64,000 bases of DNA. It comes from Bradyrhizobium sp. CSA207 (GTDB lineage Bacteria; Pseudomonadota; Alphaproteobacteria; Rhizobiales; Xanthobacteraceae). A model generated the notes under the pieces. The model was not told where the DNA came from. It ran no database searches and saw only the letters and a program-made list of their open reading frames with translations. How positions within the stretch are numbered: the first letter of the stretch is position 1; each line of letters starts with the position of its first letter. The position numbers and the translations under genes were made by a program. Below, in pieces: positions 54,113 to 63,185 of the stretch. Location of the stretch: the NCBI RefSeq assembly GCF_029051685.1, contig NZ_JAACFT010000017.1, forward strand, positions 116,718 through 180,717, given 5' to 3'.

Positions 54113-55900
54113 CTAGGACAACGCTCCGAGCACGCCGCGCGTGGCCTTGTCGATCTCCTCGACATAACGGCGGCGGGCAAAGGTCTCGGTCAGGAAGCCG
54201 ACCACCTTGCGGCTGTCGGTGGAATCGACCACCGCCAGCATCTCGGCTTCCGCCTCGTCGAACACCGCCATCGCCGACTTCACGTTCATCTCCGGAATCA
54301 GCACGATCTCGGTCAGGCGCGCGAGCTCGATCACCTGGATATCGTCGGCGATGGTGTCGAGGTCGCTGGAGAACAAATCGGGTAGCAGGACGAGGCCGAC
54401 ATATTCGTCCGAATTGTTGACGATGACGATTCCGGGCCGGGAGCCCAGCGCGAATTCGCGCCGGACGGCAGCGATCGTCGTGGTCGAGGGCACCTTGCCG
54501 ACATCGGAGCGCATCAGACGCTCGACGGTGAGATTGCGCAGCCAGCCCACATCGTTGGCGCTGCGGATGGTCTCGCCGCGCAGATGCAGGCGCCAGGTCG
54601 AGAACGAATGGCCGAACATGAAACGAACGCAGATCGAGGTGACGATGCAGCCGGCCAGCACCACCGCGGTGACGTCGACATTGCGGGTCATCTCGAGCAC
54701 GAGGAACGACATGGTCAGCGGGCCGCCGACGATGGCGACGCCGAGCGTCGCCATACCCGTCAGCATCGCGACCAGCGGATCGATCACGAAGTCCGGGCTG
54801 ATGAGCAAAAGCACTGCGGCAAAAAACTTTCCGATCAGGCTGCCGACGAACAACGAGGCAAAGAACAGACCGCCGCGGAAACCCGAGGCGAGCGAGATCA
54901 GGCAGGCCGTCACCTTCAGAGCGATGATGATTGCGATCAGGCCGATCGTCATGTCGTGAAACAGATCGAGCACCATGGCGCCGTGGCCCGCTGCGAGGAC
55001 CTGCGGCGTAACGAGAGCAAAAGCACCGACGATGAGGCCGCCGATCGCCGGGCGCAGCCAGACCGGCAGCCAGGCGAACAGGCGCTCGAACGTCGAAGAC
55101 GACCGCATCACCGCGATGCCGACGCCGCTGGTGACGAGTGCAAGCCCGATCAGCGCCAGATATTGCTCGACGCCGACGGCGCTGACCTTCGGTATTTCGA
55201 GGGAGTATGGCGCGCCGCCGAGCCATTGCGCGGTCAGCGCGCCGGCGAGCGAGGCCGCCAGGATTGGCGCAGCGCTGCCGACCGAATAGACGCCGACGAT
55301 CAGTTCGCAGGCGTAGAAGGCGCCGGTGATCGGCGCGCCGAAGGCAGCCGCGATCGCCGCCGCGGCCCCGCAGCCGACGATCAGGCGAAGATCGGTGCGG
55401 CGAAGATTGAAGAACTTGCCGAGCAGCGAGGCGATGCCAGACCCGATCTGGGTGTAGCCGGCCTCGAGGCCGACCGAGGCGCCGCAGCCGTTAGAGATTA
55501 GCGTCTGGCTCGACACCACCACGCTGTCGCGCATCGACAAATTGCCGCCGCGCAGTGCATTGGCCTCGATCGGGTCCACCGCGTTCGATATTTTCAGTCG
55601 CCGCCGCCACCATTCCATGATGCCGAGCGCCAACCCGCCGAGCGCAGGCGCGATCAGCGCCGCCCAGGGACTGATGCGCGCATTGGCAGAGAGGCGCACG
55701 TCGATAGGAATGCCATAGATCACGACATGGGCGATCTGCGCGATCTCGGCCATCAGGGTCACGATCGCGCCGGCCAGCGTGCCGATCACGAGCGCGAGCG
55801 GGATCAGGTAGAACTCGTTGCTGCGCAGAAGCGCGCGCAGGCGAACCATGAGGCGGTTCGATCCCTTGCGATCGACGATATGTCTGATCCGCACCAACAC
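54113..55900 (-). CDS. CLC-family chloride channel/transporter with CBS domains
   Basis: The 595-residue membrane protein has the CLC fold: the Glu-gate motif CGASVGLEAGYTQIGS (about 139), the FGAPITGAFYACELI segment (about 182), GFRGGLFFASLFVG (about 345) and a C-terminal pair of CBS domains (about 460-590, e.g. VERLMRSDVGKVPSTTTIAAV). Such proteins exchange Cl- and H+ or pass anions. CBS domains usually sense adenine nucleotides. It is encoded 8 bases downstream of the aldolase. An alternate start is Met 18 (55849). Confidence 0.85.
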   Translation of the reverse strand: MLVRIRHIVDRKGSNRLMVRLRALLRSNEFYLIPLALVIGTLAGAIVTLMAEIAQIAHVVIYGIPIDVRLSANARISPWAALIAPALGGLALGIMEWWRRRLKISNAVDPIEANALRGGNLSMRDSVVVSSQTLISNGCGASVGLEAGYTQIGSGIASLLGKFFNLRRTDLRLIVGCGAAAAIAAAFGAPITGAFYACELIVGVYSVGSAAPILAASLAGALTAQWLGGAPYSLEIPKVSAVGVEQYLALIGLALVTSGVGIAVMRSSSTFERLFAWLPVWLRPAIGGLIVGAFALVTPQVLAAGHGAMVLDLFHDMTIGLIAIIIALKVTACLISLASGFRGGLFFASLFVGSLIGKFFAAVLLLISPDFVIDPLVAMLTGMATLGVAIVGGPLTMSFLVLEMTRNVDVTAVVLAGCIVTSICVRFMFGHSFSTWRLHLRGETIRSANDVGWLRNLTVERLMRSDVGKVPSTTTIAAVRREFALGSRPGIVIVNNSDEYVGLVLLPDLFSSDLDTIADDIQVIELARLTEIVLIPEMNVKSAMAVFDEAEAEMLAVVDSTDSRKVVGFLTETFARRRYVEEIDKATRGVLGALS

Positions 55901-55908
55901 CGCCTACC

Positions 55909-56562
55909 CTACTCGTCCGACATGCCGTAGCCGGCCATGCGCTGGCGGACCCGCTCGATCTCGGCACTCGACAGCAACGGCGGTTGTCCGATCTGGAGGC
56001 AGCCGTGATATTGCCGCGCCAAGGTCTCGACCTCGACGGCGAGCCACATCGCCTTGTCCAGCGTCTTGCCGATCGCGATCATGCCGTGGTGGTCGAGCAG
56101 GCAGGCGAGCCGCCCTTCCAGTGCCCGCACCGCATGCTCGGACAGCTCCACGGTTCCGAAGGTGGCATAGGGGGCGCAGCGGATGCTGTCGCCGCCAGCA
56201 GCCGCGATCATGTAGTGCACCGGCGGGATCTCCATCCCCATGATCGCCAGGATCGTCGAATAGGTCGGATGGGCATGCACGACGGCGTTGACGTCATCGC
56301 GCGATTTCAGGATGTCGCGATGAAAGCGCCACTCGCTGGACGGCCTCTGGCTGGGGGAATGCGAACCGTCCATCGCCATGAACACGATCTGGTCGGGCGT
56401 CATCGCCTCATAGGGCACGCTGGTCGGCGTGAGCAGGATGCCATCCTGGTGTCGCACGCTGATATTGCCCGAGGTGCCCTGGTTGATGCCGAGCACATTC
56501 ATGCGGCGGCAGGCGTCGATGATGGCCTGTCTCTTGCCGAGCTCGTCCGCTGTCATCGACAT
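55909..56562 (-). CDS. Class II aldolase/adducin family protein (fuculose-phosphate aldolase-like)
   Basis: The 217-residue zinc enzyme shows NQGTSGNISVRHQDGILLTP (about 27), the metal-binding HAHPTYST (about 97) and a C-terminal DHHGMIAIG (about 158). The Glu of SSEWRFHRDIL (about 80) is in place. It is related to FucA/RhaD/AraD and MtnB; substrate is unknown. It lies 8 bases upstream of the CLC gene, but the two have no obvious shared role. Confidence 0.8.
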   Translation of the reverse strand: MSMTADELGKRQAIIDACRRMNVLGINQGTSGNISVRHQDGILLTPTSVPYEAMTPDQIVFMAMDGSHSPSQRPSSEWRFHRDILKSRDDVNAVVHAHPTYSTILAIMGMEIPPVHYMIAAAGGDSIRCAPYATFGTVELSEHAVRALEGRLACLLDHHGMIAIGKTLDKAMWLAVEVETLARQYHGCLQIGQPPLLSSAEIERVRQRMAGYGMSDE

Positions 56563-56712
56563 CTCGATTTCATTTCGACTTCTTGCGATGGGCGCTTGTT
56601 AGAAGGGGAGTACGTCAAAGCAATATGGCAGCGCAAGAGAAAGCGGCCCGGATAGCACACCATCGCGGCGGCCCGCTCACGGCACCATGAAATGATCATT
56701 AAGATCAAGGAA

Positions 56713-56913
56713 TTAGCAGATTGCCCCAGCCCTATGACAGATCAGCGCGATCACCACCAGGATCGACGCCGCGATCAGCGGCGCGCTCAGCGCAATGGTC
56801 CGTTTGATCGTGTCGGGCATTCCGGCGGTCGCGGCTAGGAGGGCCGGCGCAAGGCCGACGGGATCAATCACCTGCAGCCGCGTGATGAAGGCGGACAGGG
56901 CGAAGTCGAGCAT
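56713..56913 (-). pseudogene. Truncated MarC/UPF0056-type membrane protein
   Basis: The 66-residue frame reads MLDFALSAFITRLQVIDPVG then LAPALLAATAGMPDTIKRTI and a short hydrophobic stretch. This is the N-terminus of MarC-family membrane proteins, which run to about 200 residues, and the frame ends in CHRAGAIC without the other helices. The rest of the gene is absent downstream. The remnant is probably non-functional. Confidence 0.7.
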
Positions 56914-57060
56914 GTGGATGCGTCTTTCGCGCGCGGATGCAGCCGCATCCATAAACGGCTCATGACCGCCTTCGCGAGGAACATTTGTCCTCGCAGAGTC
57001 TTGATCGCGCGAGGATTGAGAAAGGGGATGTCTTCCCTTGTCGCCTCAAGAGGAGGATTC

Positions 57061-57627
57061 ATGGCCAAACGAGCGAAGAAACGCACAACAAAGAAATCGT
57101 CGGCGCGCCGCCCGCGTCAGGCACCGAAGATGCTGAGCGACCTGTTCCTGGACACGCTGAAGGACATCTATTTCGCCGAGAACAAGATCATCAAGACCCT
57201 GCCGAAGATGGCCAAGGCGGCAAACTCGAAGGAGCTCGCGGCGGCCTTCAACAAGCATCTGCGCGAGACGCAGGGCCAGGTCAAACGGCTGGACCAGATC
57301 TTCAAGATGCTGGGCAAGCCCGCACGCGGCAAGCCCTGCGAAGGGATCAACGGCATCACCGACGAGGGCGCCGAGATCATGAAGGAGTTCAAGAAAGCCC
57401 CGGCCCTCGACGCCGGCCTGCTCGCCGCGGCGCAAGCCGTCGAGCACTACGAGATCTCCCGCTACGGCACGCTGCGCACCTGGGCCGAAGAGCTCGGCAT
57501 GCAGGACGCCGCAAGGCTGCTCCAGGCAACGCTGGATGAGGAAGAAGCGACCGATCACGCCCTGACCGAACTCGCCACCTCCGTGATCAACCTCAAAGCG
57601 GAACAGGAATACCGCGAAGCGGCCTGA
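57061..57627 (+). CDS. Ferritin-like DUF892 (YciE/YciF) stress protein
   Basis: The 188-residue protein has a Lys/Arg-rich N-terminal tail (about 1-20) and the helical ferritin-like DUF892 domain: MLSDLFLDTLKDIYFAENKI (about 24), AFNKHLRETQGQVKRLDQIF and AAAQAVEHYEISRYGTLRTWAEELG, with Glu/His positions for a di-metal site. YciE/YciF proteins are stress-induced. The upstream frame to 56914 is not part of the gene. The basic tail may bind DNA. Confidence 0.85.
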   Translation: MAKRAKKRTTKKSSARRPRQAPKMLSDLFLDTLKDIYFAENKIIKTLPKMAKAANSKELAAAFNKHLRETQGQVKRLDQIFKMLGKPARGKPCEGINGITDEGAEIMKEFKKAPALDAGLLAAAQAVEHYEISRYGTLRTWAEELGMQDAARLLQATLDEEEATDHALTELATSVINLKAEQEYREAA

Positions 57628-57654
57628 GCCACGGCCGGCCGAACTGTTACCGAC

Positions 57655-57682
57655 GGCGCCGCGGAACGTACTCCGTGGCGCC
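57655..57682. terminator. Strong hairpin after the DUF892 gene
   Basis: GGCGCCGCGGA pairs with TCCGTGGCGCC (11 bp, one G-T pair) around a 6-base loop. There is no T-run, so it may end the DUF892 transcript or act as an RNA structure in the leader of hsp20. Confidence 0.6.
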
Positions 57683-57812
57683 GAAACGTCTGACCACAAG
57701 GGCGCCTCCGACCCGACGGGCCAGCTATGCTGCGAACGCGCGCTGCTGGATTTCCGGGGAACCATCCCCATATGATTTTTCTCCGATCGCAGTGCCTTCC
57801 CCCGAGTTTGCC

Positions 57813-58196
57813 ATGCAACCCAAAAATCCCCTCGACTGGATGCTGTCTGAAGCCCTGGACTCGCTGACCCGCGCCGACCGGCTGCGCCAGCAATTCGGGC
57901 GCCAGGAAGCCTGCTGGGAACCCCCGATCGACGTGCTCGAAACCGATCATGAGCTGTTGATCCTGGTGGCGCTTCCTGGCGTCAATCCCGACAATGTCGA
58001 GACGGTGATCCATGACGCCGTGCTCGTTATCTCCGGCCAGCGCACGCTCCCGCCCGAGCTTCGCAACGCCCGCATTCACCGCCTCGAGCTGCCGCAGGGC
58101 CGCTTCGAGCGGCGCATCGCGCTCCCCCTCGGCCGCTACGCCATCAGCCGCTTCGTGATGGACGGCTGCGTCGCACTGCGCCTCGCCAAATCCTGA
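57813..58196 (+). CDS. Small heat-shock protein (Hsp20/alpha-crystallin)
   Basis: The 127-residue protein has an alpha-crystallin domain from about 40 (PIDVLETDHELLILVALPGVNPDNVETVI) through the core GRFERRIALPLGRY and the last strand VMDGCVALRLAKS. The C-terminal I-x-I/V tail is absent, so oligomer assembly may differ. ATG 57813 is chosen over an upstream start at 57675, which gives no homology. It lies 9 bases upstream of lon; the pair is probably a heat-induced operon. Confidence 0.8.
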   Translation: MQPKNPLDWMLSEALDSLTRADRLRQQFGRQEACWEPPIDVLETDHELLILVALPGVNPDNVETVIHDAVLVISGQRTLPPELRNARIHRLELPQGRFERRIALPLGRYAISRFVMDGCVALRLAKS

Positions 58197-58204
58197 GGTC
58201 GATC

Positions 58205-60586
58205 ATGGCCACCGAACAAACGAATACCACTCAAGACAATTCCGGCATGAAGATCCCCGACGACGCCCTGATCATCATCCCCGTCCGCGACATGGTGCTG
58301 TTTCCCGGTGCAATCGCGCCGATCGCGATCGCACGGCCGAAGTCGATCGCCGCCGCGCAGCAGGCGCTGCGCGAGCAGCGGCCGGTCGGCATCGTCCTGC
58401 AACGCAGCCGCGAGACCGACGAACCCGGGCCGGACGACCTCTACCGGGTCGCCACCATCGCCAACATCGTACGCTACATCACCGCGCCCGACGGCAGCCA
58501 TCACATCGTCTGCCAGGGCGTGCAGCGTGCCCGCATCCTCGACTTCCTGCCGGGCACGCCGTTCCCGGCCGCGCGGGTGCAGCAGATTCCGGAGCCAACC
58601 ACGAGTTCGCCGGAGATCGAGGCGCGTGCGCTGAACCTGCAGCGTCAGGCCATCGAGGCCATCGAGCTGTTGCCGCAGGCGCCCCCCGAGCTGGCCGCGA
58701 TGTTCCAGGGCACCAGCGCGCCCGGCGCGCTGGCGGATCTGGCGACGTCGTTCATGGACATCAAGCCGCAGGATAAGCAGGAGGTGCTGGAGACCATCGA
58801 CCTCGTCTTGCGCGTCGAGAAGGTCTCTAAGCACCTGGCCGAACGGCTGGAGGTGCTGCGCATCAGCAATGAGATCGGCCAGCAGACGCGCGCCAGCTTC
58901 GACGAGCGGCAGCGCGAGGCGATCCTGCGCGAGCAGATGGCGACCATCCAGCGCCAGCTCGGCGAAGGCGACGGCAAGGCGGCCGAGGTCGCCGAGCTGA
59001 CGGCCGCCATCGCCGAGGCCAACATGCCGCCGGAGGCCGACGCGCACGCCAAAAAGGAGCTGCGCCGCTACGAGCGCATGCCGGAGGCCGCCGGCGAAGC
59101 CGGCATGGTCCGCACCTATCTGGACTGGCTGATCGAGCTGCCCTGGGCGCTGCCCGAGGAGAAGCCGATCGACATCAAGGAAGCGCGGCGCATCCTCGAT
59201 GCCGACCATTTCGGCCTGGAGAAGATCAAGAGCCGGATCATCGAATATCTGGCGGTGCGCAAGCTCGCACCGCAAGGCAAGGCGCCGATCCTGTGCTTCG
59301 TCGGCCCGCCCGGTGTCGGCAAGACCTCGCTGGGACAATCCATCGCGCGCGCAATGGATCGCCCCTTCGTGCGCGTCAGCCTGGGCGGCGTGCACGACGA
59401 GGCCGAGATCCGCGGTCACCGCCGCACCTATATCGGCGCGCTGCCCGGCAACATCATCCAGGGCATCAAGAAGGCAGGCAGCCGCAATTGCGTGATGATG
59501 CTGGACGAGATCGACAAGATGGGCCGCGGCGTGCAGGGCGATCCTTCCGCTGCGATGCTGGAAGTGCTCGACCCCGAGCAGAATGGGACGTTCCGGGACA
59601 ATTACCTGGGCGTGCCCTTCGACCTGTCGCGCGTGGTGTTCATCACGACCGCAAACATGCTGGAGCAGATTCCGGGTCCGCTGCTGGACCGCATGGAGGT
59701 GATCAGCCTCGCCGGCTACACAGAGGACGAGAAGCTGGAGATCGCGCGGCGCTATCTGGTGCGGCGGCAGCTCGACGCCAATGGTCTGACGGCAGACCAA
59801 GCCGAGATCGAACCGGAGGCGCTGAAGCTGATCGTCAAGGGCTATACGCGTGAAGCCGGCGTGCGCAACCTGGAGCGCGAGATCGGAAAACTGTTCCGGC
59901 ATGCCGCGGTGCAGGTCGCCGAGGGCACAGCCGCCAAGGTCGTGGTCGGCCCGAATGACATCGCCACCGTGCTCGGCCAGCCGCGCTTCGAGGGCGAGAT
60001 CGCACTGCGCACCAGCGTTCCCGGCGTGGCCACTGGCCTGGCCTGGACACCCGTCGGCGGCGACATCCTGTTCATCGAGGCGACGCGGGTGCCCGGCAAG
60101 GGCAATCTGATCCTGACCGGTCAGCTCGGCGACGTTATGCGCGAGAGCGTGCAGGCTGCGATGACGCTGGTGAAGAGCCGCGCCACGCAGCTTGGCATCG
60201 ATCAAGCGCTGTTCGAGAAGAGCGACATCCATGTTCACGTGCCGGCGGGCGCAACCCCGAAGGACGGACCGAGCGCGGGGGTGGCGATGTTCACGGCGCT
60301 GACCTCGCTGCTCACCAATCGCACGGTGCGCAGCGATACCGCGATGACCGGCGAGATCTCGCTGCGCGGGCTGGTGCTGCCGGTCGGCGGCATCAAGGAG
60401 AAGGTGGTGGCGGCCGCGGCCGCAGGCGTGAGGCGGGTGATGCTGCCGGCGCGCAACAAGCGGGACTACGACGACATCCCGCAGGGCGCGCGGGACAACC
60501 TCGAATTCATCTGGCTCGAGCGCGTCGATGAGGCCATCGCCGCAGTGCTCGAACCTGCCGAGGCCAAGGTCGAGGCGGCGGAGTAA
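58205..60586 (+). CDS. lon: ATP-dependent protease Lon
   Basis: The 793-residue enzyme has an N-terminal substrate domain (about 15-220), an AAA+ module with Walker A GPPGVGKTS (about 367) and Walker B MMLDEIDKMG (about 433), and the C-terminal serine protease with catalytic Ser of KDGPSAGVAM (about 688) and Lys of GGIKEKVVAAAA (about 731). It degrades damaged and regulatory proteins. ATG 58205 has GAGGTCG upstream. A Bradyrhizobium genome usually carries a main lon elsewhere with clpX; this hsp20-linked copy may be a second one. Confidence 0.95.
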   Translation: MATEQTNTTQDNSGMKIPDDALIIIPVRDMVLFPGAIAPIAIARPKSIAAAQQALREQRPVGIVLQRSRETDEPGPDDLYRVATIANIVRYITAPDGSHHIVCQGVQRARILDFLPGTPFPAARVQQIPEPTTSSPEIEARALNLQRQAIEAIELLPQAPPELAAMFQGTSAPGALADLATSFMDIKPQDKQEVLETIDLVLRVEKVSKHLAERLEVLRISNEIGQQTRASFDERQREAILREQMATIQRQLGEGDGKAAEVAELTAAIAEANMPPEADAHAKKELRRYERMPEAAGEAGMVRTYLDWLIELPWALPEEKPIDIKEARRILDADHFGLEKIKSRIIEYLAVRKLAPQGKAPILCFVGPPGVGKTSLGQSIARAMDRPFVRVSLGGVHDEAEIRGHRRTYIGALPGNIIQGIKKAGSRNCVMMLDEIDKMGRGVQGDPSAAMLEVLDPEQNGTFRDNYLGVPFDLSRVVFITTANMLEQIPGPLLDRMEVISLAGYTEDEKLEIARRYLVRRQLDANGLTADQAEIEPEALKLIVKGYTREAGVRNLEREIGKLFRHAAVQVAEGTAAKVVVGPNDIATVLGQPRFEGEIALRTSVPGVATGLAWTPVGGDILFIEATRVPGKGNLILTGQLGDVMRESVQAAMTLVKSRATQLGIDQALFEKSDIHVHVPAGATPKDGPSAGVAMFTALTSLLTNRTVRSDTAMTGEISLRGLVLPVGGIKEKVVAAAAAGVRRVMLPARNKRDYDDIPQGARDNLEFIWLERVDEAIAAVLEPAEAKVEAAE

Positions 60587-60591
60587 AGGCA

Positions 60592-60747
60592 ATGAAAAAA
60601 CTGCTGGAAAGAGCGAAGAAATCCCGGAAGGCGCAGCGTCTGCGCCGATTGCTCGATCGCGCGGTCGACCAGGTTCGCGATGCACTGGCGGCACCAAGGC
60701 CGCGGCTTCAGCCGATACCGGTGCGGGTAAAGCGCCGCAAAGGCTGA
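60592..60747 (+). CDS. Short basic protein downstream of lon
   Basis: The 51-residue frame starts at ATG 60592, five bases after the lon stop, with AAAGGCA overlapping that stop as ribosome site. The sequence (MKKLLERAKKSRKAQRLRRL start) is helical and very basic, ending VRVKRRKG. The tight linkage suggests co-expression with lon. Function unknown; it could bind nucleic acid. Confidence 0.5.
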   Translation: MKKLLERAKKSRKAQRLRRLLDRAVDQVRDALAAPRPRLQPIPVRVKRRKG

Positions 60748-60783
60748 TCCCCTCCGTCTCAGCCCTCGCGGTCACCCAACATA

Positions 60784-60811
60784 AAAGGCCCCCTCCTGCG
60801 AGGGGGCCTTT
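60784..60811. terminator. Bidirectional terminator between lon operon and HU
   Basis: AAAGGCCCCCTC-CTGC-GAGGGGGCCTTT is a perfect 12-bp stem. It is followed by TTTAT-like runs on both strands and stands between the convergent 60592 and HU genes. Confidence 0.9.
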
Positions 60812-60817
60812 GCTTTA

Positions 60818-61120
60818 TCAGGACACGGCGTCCTTGGCGGCCTTGACCGGGCGGGCGCGGACGATCTTCCGGGCCGGCTTGGCCTTGAACATCATCTCTT
60901 CACCCGTGAACGGGTTGGTGCCCTTGCGCGCCTTGGTCGCGGGCTTCTTGATGACCACGAACTTGGCGAAGCCCGGCACCAGGAACAGGCCGTTCTTTTT
61001 GAGCTCCTTGTGGCCGACGTCGGTCAGCGTCTCCATGACGCTCTTGACGTCGCGCTTGGAAAGCTCGGTGGCGGTCGCAATCTTTTCGATCAGCTGCGAT
61101 TTGGACATTTGGGTTGGCAT
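60818..61120 (-). CDS. hupB: HU family DNA-binding protein
   Basis: The 100-residue protein matches the HU/IHF family: MSKSQLIEKIATATELSKRDVKSVMETL (about 5), the GFAKFVVIKKPATKARKGTNPFTGEEMMFKAKPARKIVRARP arm region (about 50-92) and a Lys/Ala-rich tail. It compacts DNA. GAGGAGACACG precedes ATG 61120. The extra basic tail (VRARPVKAAKDAVS) is longer than in E. coli HU. Confidence 0.9.
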   Translation of the reverse strand: MPTQMSKSQLIEKIATATELSKRDVKSVMETLTDVGHKELKKNGLFLVPGFAKFVVIKKPATKARKGTNPFTGEEMMFKAKPARKIVRARPVKAAKDAVS

Positions 61121-61575
61121 CGTGTCTCCTCTGATTCGTTGCCGGTTGCATACTAGACCAACCGTTGAAGGCTCTAGAGCCTTCTGCACAGTTTTGTCGC
61201 GGTTTTACGGGCTTTTCTGGCCCCCTGTGGCAAAAAACCCTGCTTTTTAGCCACTTCCTGAGCGGGAGCGGCCTGCGGCAGCGGTTTTTGCCTTGTTTCA
61301 AAGGCCCGCAAGCCGCTTGCTAAAGCTGATTCGATGCTTTCGACAAGCGATGACCGGCCCCTTTGTGCGAGGCGGGTCGCGATTCACCCTGGAAAATAAG
61401 GGCTGGATCGCACCGCACCCGCTCTCCCTCTCCGTTCTGACGGGGAGAGGCGAAGAGGAGGTTGGCTAGACGCGCTCGATGATAACCGCCGGGGCCATGC
61501 CGCCGGCGGCACACATGGTGACGAGGCCGCGCCTGAGGTCGCGGCGCAAGCGGGGAGAGGCGAAGAAGGTCCGCG
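61121..61575. other. Intergenic stretch between HU and GH1 with gene remnant and repeats
   Basis: It holds the HU promoter region, a hairpin CCTCTCC/GGAGAGG (61427-61450), the thiolase remnant (61466-61531) and a 16-bp direct repeat CGGGGAGAGGCGAAGA at 61441-61456 and 61551-61566. No other gene is seen. Confidence 0.55.
61466..61531 (-). pseudogene. 3' remnant of an acetyl-CoA acetyltransferase (thiolase)
   Basis: The minus strand reads RGLVTMCAAGGMAPAVIIER then V and TAG at 61468-61466. This is the usual last segment of thiolases, with the catalytic Cys in TMCAAGG. No upstream thiolase sequence exists in any frame. It is flanked by copies of a 16-bp direct repeat, which suggests the fragment was left by a deletion or carried in with the repeats. 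Confidence 0.75.
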
Positions 61576-63039
61576 CTACACCCCCGCCGCGTTCTTTGCG
61601 ATCACGTTGCGATAGAAGCTGGCGCTGAGTTTCGGGGTGCGGACCTGGGTATCGAAATTGACGTGATAGAGGCCGAAACGCTTGCCCAGCCCAAACACCC
61701 ATTCAAAATTGTCCATCAGGCTCCAGAGGAAATAGCCGCGCACCGGCACGCCCTCCTCCGTCGCGCGCTGGAGCTGCGCGAGGTAGTTGCGCAGGTACAT
61801 GATGCGGTCGGTGTCGTAGATCTTGCCGTCGGGCGTGACCTGGTCCTCGCCGGAGGTGCCGTTCTCGCTAATATAGATCGCATCCGTCTTCCAGATCTTT
61901 GCAGCCAGCTTCGGCACCCAGTAGAGCGTCTCGGGGCCGATGCGCAGCCAGTCCGAATTCATGTGCGGGAACGATTTCGGGATCGGCAGCGGCATGAAGC
62001 CCGGGCCCTGGTCGGAGGCCACCACGTAGTTCTGCGGCGCGTAGATGTTGAGGCCGAGAAAATCGACCGGCGAGGAAATGATCTTCAGTTCCGCGTCGGT
62101 GTATTTCGGCGCATCACGCCCGGCGAATTTCAGGAAGGCGTCGGTATACCGTCCCTCCATGATGACATTGAGATAGCCGGCGTTCATTTCGCGCAGTGCG
62201 ATCTCGGCGGCACGGACGTTCTCGGGCGTGTCGATCGCGGGGGCGCAGGCATCGATGTTCTCGGCCGGCCCCACCTTCGTGCCGCGGCGGCCATGGGCGC
62301 GCACCGCCTGCACTGCGAGCCCGTGCGCGAGCGCGCTGTTGTGCCTGATCTGGTTGACCTCGGCGCGCGGCAGCGTCAGGCCAGGCGCGTCGATGCCGAT
62401 GCCATAACCGAAATAGACGAAGCGTCCGCTCTCGTTCAGCGTGAACACGTTCTTGACGCGGTCGGTCAGGTGCTCGGCGACACAGGCGGCGTAGTCGCCG
62501 AAGATCTTGCAGGTCTCGGTCGAACGCCAGCCGCCAAAGCGGTCCTGGAGCGATTGCGGCAGGTCCCAATGATAGAGCGTGAGCCACGGCTCGATGCCGT
62601 TCTTCAGGAGCTCGTCGATCAGGCGATTGTAGAAGTCGAGCCCCTTCGGGTTCGGCTTGCCGTCGCCGTCCGGAAACAGCCGCGGCCATGCGACCGAGAA
62701 GCGATAGGCCTTGCAGCCGAGCTCCCGAATGAGCGCGATGTCCTCCTTGTAGCGATGGTAATGCTCATTGGCGCGATCGCCATTGGTGCCGTCCTCGATC
62801 TTGCCGGGGATGCGAGTGAAGCTGTCCCAGATCGAGGCCCCTCGCCCGTCCTCGTTGACCGCGCCCTCGACCTGATAGGACGACGTCGCCGTGCCCCAGA
62901 CAAAGCCGGCCGGAAAGCCGCCCGCGTTACGCGCCGCCGCCGCCGGCTTGGCGTCTGCCATTTCAAGGGGGCTGGCGACACCGGCTGCGGACAATCCCGC
63001 GATTTTCGCGAACTGGCGACGCGAGACCTTGTCCGACAT
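61576..63039 (-). CDS. Tat-exported GH1 beta-glucosidase-type enzyme
   Basis: The 487-residue GH1 protein has a twin-arginine signal (SRRQFAKIAGL, about 6-16), GFVWGTATSSYQVEGA (about 47), the nucleophile YISENG (Glu about 391) and the acid/base region FTLNESGRF (about 203) where canonical GH1 reads T-[FL]-NEP. The conserved WSLMDNFEW is present (about 448). It should hydrolyse beta-glucosides outside the cytoplasm. ATG 63039 is chosen as start of the Tat signal. It stands alone between the thiolase remnant and a divergent region. Confidence 0.85.
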   Translation of the reverse strand: MSDKVSRRQFAKIAGLSAAGVASPLEMADAKPAAAARNAGGFPAGFVWGTATSSYQVEGAVNEDGRGASIWDSFTRIPGKIEDGTNGDRANEHYHRYKEDIALIRELGCKAYRFSVAWPRLFPDGDGKPNPKGLDFYNRLIDELLKNGIEPWLTLYHWDLPQSLQDRFGGWRSTETCKIFGDYAACVAEHLTDRVKNVFTLNESGRFVYFGYGIGIDAPGLTLPRAEVNQIRHNSALAHGLAVQAVRAHGRRGTKVGPAENIDACAPAIDTPENVRAAEIALREMNAGYLNVIMEGRYTDAFLKFAGRDAPKYTDAELKIISSPVDFLGLNIYAPQNYVVASDQGPGFMPLPIPKSFPHMNSDWLRIGPETLYWVPKLAAKIWKTDAIYISENGTSGEDQVTPDGKIYDTDRIMYLRNYLAQLQRATEEGVPVRGYFLWSLMDNFEWVFGLGKRFGLYHVNFDTQVRTPKLSASFYRNVIAKNAAGV

Positions 63040-63185
63040 TGATGCTGCTCCAGAGGGGATAGTTGCGGGCACAATGGCGGGTCAGAAGGCGTTTGAGAAG
63101 CGGTCGTTGGGACTTGCGAATGCAGAATTGCGAGTCGCGGTACGCCGCTCTTTCTCTGCGCTTGTGGATGAGGGCGCCGCCCCGG

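Noticed and set aside
58136..60775. 879-codon open frame on the minus strand
   Set aside because: Antisense to lon; composition is His/Arg/Asp-rich with no domain.
61663..63042. 459-codon open frame on the plus strand
   Set aside because: Antisense to the GH1 enzyme; Arg/Asp/Val-rich shadow.
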